Shown here piece after piece: positions 1 to 6,846 of a stretch of 53,554 nt of DNA. Every line of letters starts with the position of its first letter. The stretch's first letter is position 1. The stretch comes from Flavobacteriales bacterium UBA720 (GTDB taxonomy: Bacteria; Bacteroidota; Bacteroidia; Flavobacteriales; Weeksellaceae). The notes beneath the pieces were generated by a model, which ran no database searches, had not been told where the DNA came from, and was given only the letters and a program-made list of their open reading frames with translations. A program made the translations under genes and the position numbers. Location: positions 1 through 53,554 of the forward strand of contig DBLQ01000059.1 in assembly GCA_002297505.1 (NCBI GenBank). The letters run 5' to 3'.

Positions 1-10
1 CTTCCGATCT
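1..10. other. Probable sequencing-adapter remnant
   Basis: The ten bases CTTCCGATCT are identical to the 3' end of the standard Illumina TruSeq/Nextera-type read adapter. The reading frame of gdhA is open from position 13 onward, but an in-frame TAA falls at 10-12, exactly across the junction between these ten bases and the bacterial sequence. Genuine chromosomal sequence most likely begins at 11. Confidence 0.85.
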
Positions 11-12
11 AA

Positions 13-612
13 TTCACAGAACTCGGCGGAAAAGTATTGACAGTTTCCGGACCGGACGGTTATATCTATGATAAAGACGGCATCTCCGGAGAAAAAATCG
101 ATTACCTTCTGGAGCTGAGAGCTACCGGAAATAACAGAGCGGAAGATTATGTGACCAAATATCCATCGGCTGAGTTCCACGCGGGGAAACGTCCTTGGGA
201 AGTGAAGTGTGATGTAGCTTTCCCTTGTGCTACACAAAATGAGCTGGATTTGGAAGATGCGATTAAATTGGTAGCCAACGGCTGCCTCTGTGTAACAGAA
301 GCTGCGAATATGCCTTCTACGCTGGAAGCCATTAATTACTTCCTGGACAATCAAGTTTTATTCTCTCCAGGGAAAGCGTCCAACGCCGGTGGTGTTGCCA
401 CTTCAGGGCTAGAAATGACGCAGAACTCCATCAGGCTGAACTGGACTTCCGAGGAAGTTGATGCCAGACTGAAAGAGATTATGATCGGCATCCACAAAGC
501 TTGTAGAGATTATGGAAAAGAAGACAACGGTTATGTGAACTATGTGAAAGGTGCAAACATCGCAGGCTTCGTAAAAGTGGCTGAAGCTATGCTGGCGCAA
601 GGTGTGGTTTAA
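13..612 (+). CDS. gdhA: NADP-type glutamate dehydrogenase, C-terminal part
   Basis: This is the last 200 residues of a glutamate dehydrogenase, which interconverts 2-oxoglutarate plus ammonia and glutamate in the cytosol and links nitrogen assimilation to the TCA cycle. The visible part starts inside the Rossmann domain (ELGGKVLTVSGPDGYIYD) and carries family blocks such as PCATQNELD, EAANMP, SPGKASNAGGVATSGLEM and the C-terminal GANIAGFVKVAEAMLAQGVV, very close to the E. coli GdhA ending. The 5' half lies outside the window, and the frame is cut at its left edge by an apparent adapter remnant, so this is a contig-end truncation and not a pseudogene. A strong hairpin terminator follows. Confidence 0.95.
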   Translation, partial: FTELGGKVLTVSGPDGYIYDKDGISGEKIDYLLELRATGNNRAEDYVTKYPSAEFHAGKRPWEVKCDVAFPCATQNELDLEDAIKLVANGCLCVTEAANMPSTLEAINYFLDNQVLFSPGKASNAGGVATSGLEMTQNSIRLNWTSEEVDARLKEIMIGIHKACRDYGKEDNGYVNYVKGANIAGFVKVAEAMLAQGVV

Positions 613-631
613 CCAGAATTTGAAAATAAAT

Positions 632-668
632 AAAAAATGCAGCTAAGTTTTTTAGCTGCATTTTTTTT
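632..668 (+). terminator. Bidirectional terminator, gdhA / cupin gene
   Basis: A 15-bp arm, A-rich then TGCAGCTAA (632-646), pairs with TTAGCTGCA plus a T-run (652-666) around a short GTTTT loop. Both strands end in a T-run, and it lies between two convergent genes, so it can serve gdhA and the leftward gene ending at 689. Confidence 0.85.
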
Positions 669-688
669 GTTTAAAAATTAAATCCAAA

Positions 689-1573
689 TTATCTCTTCGG
701 TAGACCCTTCTTGAGCGCATAATTGGCTCTTTCAATGGCTTTTTTCTCTTTCCAGGTCATGTATTTGGCTTTGAAATTCCGCTTCATAAAATTGTCAAAA
801 TTCCTCTGCACGGTGAGATTCCAGAGAGAATGGGCTTTCACGGCCCAACTCTTGTCCCAGGCTCTCAGGGAAATTGAGAAACTGCCGTCCAGATATTTCA
901 TCCAGTGCCAGTAACCTGTCGGCATAAATAATGTATCGCCGTGCTCCAGGAAACATTCGATACCTTCTACACCGTCCAGAGCGGGAAATTTAGTAAAATC
1001 AGGATGCTCGATATCATAATCTTCCAATGCATACGTGGCGTACGGGATCTGGTACAATCTGTCTTTCCATTTGTAATCGAAAAGCAAGATATGTTTTCGT
1101 CCGTTGAAGTGCGTGTGGAAGATGTGCGCCATATCGATATCGTAATGCAGGAACGTCACAGAACCTTTGCCGCCGAAAAACATATTCGGATATTTATCCA
1201 GGAAGCCGCCCATCAAATCTTTCGGGAAAATATAGTCATCCAATAATTTTGGTGCTTGTTTTATCGGGTCGAAAAGGAAAATTCTCAGGTCGGTAGGTTC
1301 GCGTTCTATCAAATCGATATAGTCTCCAAACTTCATCTTGGCTGCAGATGCGTTGATGGGCGCTGCAGGATCAGCCTTGGAACTGTCGTATAAAGGAACC
1401 TCCACATCGCCCACCGCCTGCTTCATATAATCCATTGTCCACTTCTGGTAGGCCGGCCATTTCCTCGCCATATTTTTGATAACCACCGGCTTGCGCGGCT
1501 TCAGGTATTTCTCAAAGAACTCTTCTTTGGTAATATCATCTACTATATCAATTGGTTTTAGAATGATTCCCAT
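689..1573 (-). CDS. Cupin-like (JmjC/FIH-type) Fe(II)/2-oxoglutarate oxygenase
   Basis: The protein has 294 residues, no signal peptide, and is probably cytosolic. It begins like the Cupin_8/JmjC-like family (a PVVIKNMARKWPA segment near residues 28-41). It shows the likely metal triad HYD in FLHYDIDMAH and a distal His in the PTGYWHWMKYL segment. A Lys in GRKHILLF is positioned to bind the 2-oxoglutarate carboxylate. Relatives include protein hydroxylases and demethylase-like enzymes; the substrate here cannot be read from sequence. The gene stands alone with a terminator on its 3' side. The C-terminal 40 residues are basic (KRNFKAKYMTWKEKKAIERA), which could aid binding to RNA or ribosomes, but that is speculation. 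Confidence 0.8.
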   Translation of the reverse strand: MGIILKPIDIVDDITKEEFFEKYLKPRKPVVIKNMARKWPAYQKWTMDYMKQAVGDVEVPLYDSSKADPAAPINASAAKMKFGDYIDLIEREPTDLRIFLFDPIKQAPKLLDDYIFPKDLMGGFLDKYPNMFFGGKGSVTFLHYDIDMAHIFHTHFNGRKHILLFDYKWKDRLYQIPYATYALEDYDIEHPDFTKFPALDGVEGIECFLEHGDTLFMPTGYWHWMKYLDGSFSISLRAWDKSWAVKAHSLWNLTVQRNFDNFMKRNFKAKYMTWKEKKAIERANYALKKGLPKR

Positions 1574-1593
1574 ATTAATTTAATATTAAGCCA

Positions 1594-1601
1594 CAAATTT
1601 A
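1594..1601 (-). promoter_or_regulatory. Candidate -7 box for the cupin-like gene
   Basis: On the minus strand this reads TAAATTTG, matching the Bacteroidota -7 consensus TAnnTTTG, about 20 bp before the ATG at 1573. No clear -33 TTTG is seen, so support is weak. Confidence 0.35.
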
Positions 1602-1795
1602 TTAAATTTTCAATGGAAAAGATTAAAAATCAAGGTTCATGTTTATAATAAAAATAAATGGCAAACATTCACTCCATCGATGCTGCCGGCCTTGGAACTT
1701 ATTTTTAACCTTGCATCATTTTTAAACTCCAATAAAAAGTTTGTAACAATTGATGATTTTCCATTACTAACAATTTAGTGATATAACTATTGATT

Positions 1796-4567
1796 ATGAA
1801 AAAAGTTCTACTTGTCTTTATGATGCTGATGTCCACTGCGCTGGTTCTTGCCCAGAAAACGATTAGCGGTGTTATCAATGATGCGGACGGCAAACCCCTG
1901 GCCAGCGCCAGTGTTACCATCGAGGAGCCCGGCAAAAATGCGATTCTGGCTTACGGCATTTCCAATTCCAAAGGCGAATACAAGGTTACCTTCAATTCTC
2001 CCGAAAGCAATCTTGATTTGAAAATCAAGGCCTTCAATCAAAAACCTATTACGCAAACGATAAAAAATGAGGATCAGAAACTTAACTTCTCGATGGATTC
2101 TCAGGCTACAGAAATCCAGGAAGTACGACTTAAAACTAAACTGATCACCAAAAAAGGAGATACCATTTCTTACGACCTAAAATCTTTTGAGAATAAAAAT
2201 GACAGAACCCTTGCCGATGTTCTGAAGAAAATCCCGGGCATCGAAGTTAATAAAGACGGAACCGTTCTTTATCAAGGCGAGGCTATCAACAAATTTTATG
2301 TCAACGGAAAAGACCTGATGGAAGGCGGCTACGGAACGGTGAATAATTCCCTTCCGAAAGATGCGGTTTCCAAAGTAGAAGTTCTGGAAAACCACCAGCC
2401 TGTAAGTATTCTACGGGACAAAGTTCCTTCTGAACAGGCCGCACTCAACATCAAACTAAAAAAATCGGTGACGATGACGGGACGTGGCGAGATAGGCGCC
2501 GGCTTCAGTCCTCTGCTTTGGAATGTGAAATTGACACCTATGTTTTTTGGACAGAAAAACCAGTGGGTGGTGAATTACAAAGCCAATAACAATGGAGAAA
2601 GTGTGGAGCGTGAAGGCAATCTACTCGCTTTCGGAAGCCGCTGGGAAGGCCGAAGAAGCCAAACATCACAACAATCCTGGACCAATATAGAAACTGCCGG
2701 AGTGCCGGATGTTCCGGAAAAGAGATATTTACTCAACAATGTTCATTTTTTCTCCGCGAACTTATTGACGAATCCGTTTAAAAATAAAGAATGGGAGTTA
2801 AAGGCGAATGCGAATTATACTTATAATGATGTGGAAAGAGACTCACGCAGCAGAACAGTATATAATGCGGATGTGGATAACGTGAATCTCGCCGGCAAAA
2901 CATTTGACCAATCCAGAAGCAATAACTTTTATACCAATTCCTCTAAGGCAGAATTGATATTTACCAAAAATGCAAAGAAAGGTTTCTTCAAAAATACTAC
3001 GACCTGGAACGGTTTCTGGAATTCCAGCAATGGTTTTTCTGCAGCAGACCGTCCGTTGATTGGAACTCCTCCGGTAGGCGGCTACATTGCCGGGAATCAA
3101 TCTCTGGAATCGCCTTCAGGAAGTTTTCAGAATTCATTGAGTACAATTGTGCCTTGGAAAGACAAGCTACTGAATGTGATGAGCTACTTCAAATATCAGA
3201 AGGACAAGCAAAATATGACTGTTAATCCTGCAAGTTATTCGGATGCATTTGTTCCGCTTTTGGGAGATGATTTGAATTTAAGCAACATTTATTCAAAATA
3301 TAAGCAATATGCATTATCAGAAACATTGGAAGTCAATCATTCTGCCTCAGTTGGCTTCAGCTATAAAAAGTGGACTTTTACGCCAGAAGCCGGTCTCAAT
3401 ATTAACTTTAATAACCTGAAATCCGAATTATTCGGACTTAGAAATAATTCTTATGAGGTTTTGCCATCAGCAACAAAACCTGAAAACGGCGGTTTCCAAA
3501 ATAATGCAGACTGGAACGAAATCACACCTTATACTCAGGTTGGAATCAATTATAAATCTGAAAGAATAAACCTTAATCTGACGATTCCTTTTAACTTTTA
3601 TAGCATTAAATATCAGGATAATATCTATAATCAGACTGCTAACAAGACCAAAACAGCTTTGGAACCTACGTTTTTTGCCAGCTATGATTTTGCATCATTC
3701 TTCAAATATTGGGTGTTTGCAAGCCAAAGTTATGATTTCGGGAATTTCGGATTTTTATATGGCGGCAATATGCTGACCTCCGCAGGAAATCTTTCCAGAA
3801 GATACGTGAGTGACCTTAATAACTCCAAAATGCCGGAGTATCTCAACCGGAATATCGGAACCCGATTAGAGTACAGAAATCCTTTGAATAATTTGTTTTT
3901 CAACGTAAGATACAATTATGGCACTGTCAAAAGAAATCTTGTCCAGACATTCGAGACAACTGGTTTGGGAGGAACTGTGGGTCTTCTAACCATCGGCAAT
4001 ACCGTTAAAACGCAATCTGAAAGTGCGGAGATTGGAAAATATTTCCCGAAATTCAAATCTAACATTTCAACAAGTTTTACCAATAGAGATACCAATCCGT
4101 TCAGTTATTTTAATAATGAAGCCATCAGGAGCAAGGTCAATACACAAACCTGGACAGCCAAATTCAACAACACCTATTTCAGCTGGCTGAGTGTAGATTA
4201 CAATATCAGTATGAACTGGAGTAAGAATCTGAATGTAACGAAAAACCAATCACAAAGAAACTCGGGATGGACCCATAATCTGGCAGCTTACATCTATCCT
4301 TCCGACAATCATACATTTGGATTTAATTGGGATAATAGTGTGACATCCACAGAAGGTAACACCTACAAAAACCCATTCTACGATTTATCTTACCAATATA
4401 CTTGGGTCAAGAAAAAAATAGACTTCGAATTGAAATGGCTGAACATCACGAACAGAAAAGTTTATGAAATTGTCAATGTTGATATTGCACAAAGCAATAC
4501 CACATACCAAACGTATGACATCCGCCCAAGCCAGTTTATGTTCACCGTAAAATTTAACTTCAAATAA
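1796..4567 (+). CDS. Outer-membrane beta-barrel protein with carboxypeptidase-like plug extension (TonB-receptor type)
   Basis: I choose the ATG at 1796; an upstream in-frame TTG at 1790 would only add two residues before a clean signal peptide (MKKVLLVFMMLMSTALVLAQ). Of the mature protein, roughly residues 20-105 form a carboxypeptidase regulatory-like beta-sandwich (ISGVINDADGKPLASASVTI). A plug-like segment follows (ADVLKKIPGIEV, FYVNGKDLMEGGYG) and then a long aromatic-rich barrel ending in phenylalanine (FMFTVKFNFK). This is the architecture of the large Bacteroidota outer-membrane beta-barrel family, related to TonB-dependent receptors. No TonB box or SusD partner is evident. The next gene encodes a GLPGLI protein. 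Substrate unknown. Confidence 0.85.
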   Translation: MKKVLLVFMMLMSTALVLAQKTISGVINDADGKPLASASVTIEEPGKNAILAYGISNSKGEYKVTFNSPESNLDLKIKAFNQKPITQTIKNEDQKLNFSMDSQATEIQEVRLKTKLITKKGDTISYDLKSFENKNDRTLADVLKKIPGIEVNKDGTVLYQGEAINKFYVNGKDLMEGGYGTVNNSLPKDAVSKVEVLENHQPVSILRDKVPSEQAALNIKLKKSVTMTGRGEIGAGFSPLLWNVKLTPMFFGQKNQWVVNYKANNNGESVEREGNLLAFGSRWEGRRSQTSQQSWTNIETAGVPDVPEKRYLLNNVHFFSANLLTNPFKNKEWELKANANYTYNDVERDSRSRTVYNADVDNVNLAGKTFDQSRSNNFYTNSSKAELIFTKNAKKGFFKNTTTWNGFWNSSNGFSAADRPLIGTPPVGGYIAGNQSLESPSGSFQNSLSTIVPWKDKLLNVMSYFKYQKDKQNMTVNPASYSDAFVPLLGDDLNLSNIYSKYKQYALSETLEVNHSASVGFSYKKWTFTPEAGLNINFNNLKSELFGLRNNSYEVLPSATKPENGGFQNNADWNEITPYTQVGINYKSERINLNLTIPFNFYSIKYQDNIYNQTANKTKTALEPTFFASYDFASFFKYWVFASQSYDFGNFGFLYGGNMLTSAGNLSRRYVSDLNNSKMPEYLNRNIGTRLEYRNPLNNLFFNVRYNYGTVKRNLVQTFETTGLGGTVGLLTIGNTVKTQSESAEIGKYFPKFKSNISTSFTNRDTNPFSYFNNEAIRSKVNTQTWTAKFNNTYFSWLSVDYNISMNWSKNLNVTKNQSQRNSGWTHNLAAYIYPSDNHTFGFNWDNSVTSTEGNTYKNPFYDLSYQYTWVKKKIDFELKWLNITNRKVYEIVNVDIAQSNTTYQTYDIRPSQFMFTVKFNFK

Positions 4568-4584
4568 CACTATTTTATAATTGC

Positions 4585-4620
4585 AAAAAGGCAGTTCATC
4601 GTTTTGTCTGCCTTTTTATT
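4585..4620 (+). terminator. Terminator after the beta-barrel gene
   Basis: AAAAAGGCAG (4585-4594) pairs with CTGCCTTTTT (4608-4617), followed by more T. It sits between the barrel gene and the GLPGLI ATG at 4686, and so argues against a longer GLPGLI frame starting upstream of it. Confidence 0.8.
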
Positions 4621-4685
4621 TTGACTTATCCGGCATCACTAAGAAATTAGGTATTAATACAATCAACCATTTAAAAACTTTGAAT

Positions 4686-5585
4686 ATGAAAAAAGCACTA
4701 TTATTCTTATCTGTCATGCTGAGCTTCTTCACGCTGGCTCAGGGAACAAGAATTATGTATGAGTACAAATTTGTCCCAAATCTGGAGAAGAAAGATTCTA
4801 TGGACACGGAGCTGATGTATCTGGACATCCGGAAAGATGGCAGCAAGTTCTACAGCCGCCAGAAATTTGTCAATGATTCCGTAAGAGACGCCTTTATCCA
4901 GAAGCAGGTTCAGCTGGGCGCCACCAATTTTAACTTTAATGAAAACAATCCGTCCAAAGTTCCATACACGGTGGTCAAAAAATATCCGGACTATAAAATC
5001 AACCTGATCACCTCATTAGGTCAAAACCGTTTCGATGTGTCGGACACCAAAAAGATGGATTGGAGAATCCTCCCGGAGAAGAAAATGATTGATAAATTTG
5101 AAGTTCAGAAAGCCACGCTGGAATACGGCGGCAGAAGCTGGACAGCATGGTTCAGTCAGGACTTTCCTTTTCAGGACGGACCTTACAAATTCCACGGCTT
5201 GCCAGGCCTGATACTGGAAATGGAAGATGCTACAGGCACGCATCAGTTCAGATTCGCAGGCAGCAAAAAGTTTGATGAAGTCGAAAAGATTGAAAAAGAC
5301 AACGAAATTTCATCGGGAGGAAGAACAATAAAAATCGGCATGCTGGGAAGTGGCAAACCACTGGAAGTTACCGAAGAGCAATTCTCGAAACAGTGGAAAG
5401 AATACAAAAACGATCCTGTAAAAGATATGCGGCAGCAACTTTCCAGACCCGGAATCAAAATGAGAGTGAACATCAATGGTAAAGAAATGACCGATCCGGC
5501 GGAGATGCTCCGGAACATGGAAAAATTTCAGAAAGATCAGATCAAGCAGGACAATAACAAAATTGAACCCGCACTTTACCCATAA
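4686..5585 (+). CDS. GLPGLI family exported protein
   Basis: The 299-residue protein starts with a signal peptide (MKKALLFLSVMLSFFTLAQG) and carries the signature hexapeptide GLPGLI in the segment KFHGLPGLILEMED near residue 175, which defines this Bacteroidota family of unknown biochemical role. The body is rich in basic and aromatic residues, with an acidic/basic C-terminus. An in-frame extension to 4581 was rejected because it crosses the upstream gene's terminator and delays the signal peptide by 35 residues. GLPGLI genes are commonly found beside outer-membrane barrels like the one at 1796-4567, which suggests a shared cell-envelope task. Confidence 0.88.
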   Translation: MKKALLFLSVMLSFFTLAQGTRIMYEYKFVPNLEKKDSMDTELMYLDIRKDGSKFYSRQKFVNDSVRDAFIQKQVQLGATNFNFNENNPSKVPYTVVKKYPDYKINLITSLGQNRFDVSDTKKMDWRILPEKKMIDKFEVQKATLEYGGRSWTAWFSQDFPFQDGPYKFHGLPGLILEMEDATGTHQFRFAGSKKFDEVEKIEKDNEISSGGRTIKIGMLGSGKPLEVTEEQFSKQWKEYKNDPVKDMRQQLSRPGIKMRVNINGKEMTDPAEMLRNMEKFQKDQIKQDNNKIEPALYP

Positions 5586-5610
5586 TCTCACATAAAACAC
5601 TATTTTTATG

Positions 5611-5636
5611 GTCCTCTTTCGGGAGGACTTTTTTTA
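5611..5636 (+). terminator. Terminator after the GLPGLI gene
   Basis: GTCCTC (5611-5616) pairs with GAGGAC (5623-5628) over a TTTCGG loop and is followed by a seven-base T-run. Confidence 0.8.
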
Positions 5637-5656
5637 TTTCTAAATATTACAATCCG

Positions 5657-6178
5657 ATGAGTTACTTGCAGAAACTTAAAAATATTAAAGCCTTCGTGTT
5701 TGATGTAGACGGCGTGTTTACAGACGGCAGCGTCTATCTGTTGCCAGATCAGAATATGTCCCGCGTGATGAGCGTGCTGGACGGTTATGCCGTGGTACAA
5801 TGCCTTAAAAAAGGCTACAAAATCGGCATCATCACTGGCGGCAATGATCCGATGGTGAAAAACCGTATGGAATATCTCGGCATCCGGGATTATTATGCAA
5901 AATCCTCTCATAAAATTTCTGATTATGAAGACTTTAAGTCCAGACATCAGATCAGCGATTCCGAGATTCTGATGATGGGCGATGACATTCCCGATATTAG
6001 TATCATGAAGCTGGCAGAGATTTCTGCGTGCCCGGCGAACGCGGTACCGGAAGTGAAAGCGATTTCCGACTACATTTCGCCAGTTTATGGAGGCAAAGGC
6101 GCTGTTCGTGATGTGATAGAACAAGTGATGAAAGTCCAAGGAAAATGGAATCTGGACGAAGAAACAAAATCAGCTTAA
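5657..6178 (+). CDS. kdsC: KdsC-type HAD phosphatase (KDO-8-phosphate phosphatase)
   Basis: The 173-residue protein is a minimal class-C0 HAD phosphatase. The nucleophile motif is DVDGVFTDG (about residues 15-23), motif II is TGG in GIITGGND, and motif III/IV is MMGDDIPD. The C-terminal GGKGAVRDVIEQVM tail is characteristic of KdsC, which dephosphorylates 3-deoxy-D-manno-octulosonate 8-phosphate in the cytosol on the way to lipid A-core. Length matches the family. It precedes a Maf-type gene by 10 bp, so the two are probably co-transcribed. Other sugar-acid phosphates remain possible substrates. Confidence 0.88.
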   Translation: MSYLQKLKNIKAFVFDVDGVFTDGSVYLLPDQNMSRVMSVLDGYAVVQCLKKGYKIGIITGGNDPMVKNRMEYLGIRDYYAKSSHKISDYEDFKSRHQISDSEILMMGDDIPDISIMKLAEISACPANAVPEVKAISDYISPVYGGKGAVRDVIEQVMKVQGKWNLDEETKSA

Positions 6179-6188
6179 ATTCTTTATA

Positions 6189-6767
6189 ATGAATTTGTTA
6201 TTAGCATCTAATTCTCCCAGACGAAAGGAATTATTAACACAATTAGGCTATCAGTTCGATGTTGTAAAAATTGACGTCGATGAGTCTTATCCTTCGGAAC
6301 TGAATCCCAATCAAATTGCAGAATATGTCTCGGCCAAGAAGGCCATTGCTTTTGATGTTGATGAAAACGACATTCTTTTAACCTCGGACACCATTGTTGC
6401 ATTAGACCAAAAAATTCTTCTCAAACCAAGAAATGAGAGTGAAGCTTTTGAAATGCTGAAAAGTCTTTCGGGAAAAATACATCAGGTTTATACCGCATTT
6501 ACCATTAAAACAAAGGATTCTCAGATCACTAAAACCAGCAAAACAGACGTAGAATTTTCTGAATTCAGCGATGCTGAAATCGAATTTTACATCAGCGAAT
6601 TCAAACCGTTTGACAAAGCAGGCTCCTATGGTATCCAGGAATGGCTGGGAATGGCAAAGGTGAAAAGCATCACCGGCTCCTTCTATGCCGTGATGGGATT
6701 TCCCGTAGATCTGGTGTATGAAGAGCTCGTAAAACTCAATTGTTTTCCCACCAAATTCCGAAACTGA
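6189..6767 (+). CDS. Maf family nucleoside triphosphate pyrophosphatase
   Basis: The 192-residue protein opens with the Maf signature LLASNSPRRKELL and has the catalytic SDTIVAL segment near residue 67, a GKxHQVYTAFTI strand, and the C-terminal AGSYGIQEWLG and SITGSFYAVMGFPVD blocks. Maf enzymes hydrolyse non-canonical or methylated NTPs (dTTP/UTP-type or m7GTP-type), acting in nucleotide housekeeping. Sequence alone does not decide between the YhdE and YceF specificities. It follows kdsC by 10 bp. Confidence 0.9.
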   Translation: MNLLLASNSPRRKELLTQLGYQFDVVKIDVDESYPSELNPNQIAEYVSAKKAIAFDVDENDILLTSDTIVALDQKILLKPRNESEAFEMLKSLSGKIHQVYTAFTIKTKDSQITKTSKTDVEFSEFSDAEIEFYISEFKPFDKAGSYGIQEWLGMAKVKSITGSFYAVMGFPVDLVYEELVKLNCFPTKFRN

Positions 6768-6846
6768 AATATTTAGATAATTTTCCTTGTAAAATTTCGT
6801 TATTTTTACAGATTAAACCATCGATTTCATTATTGAAATAAGCTCA

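Noticed and set aside
2872..2880. Exact DnaA box TGTGGATAA as origin evidence
   Set aside because: It lies inside the beta-barrel coding sequence where it encodes Val-Asp-Asn. It is a chance match and a warning about single boxes.
4581..4685. Longer GLPGLI protein starting at TTG 4581
   Set aside because: The extension crosses the upstream gene's terminator and puts 35 residues in front of a clean signal peptide.
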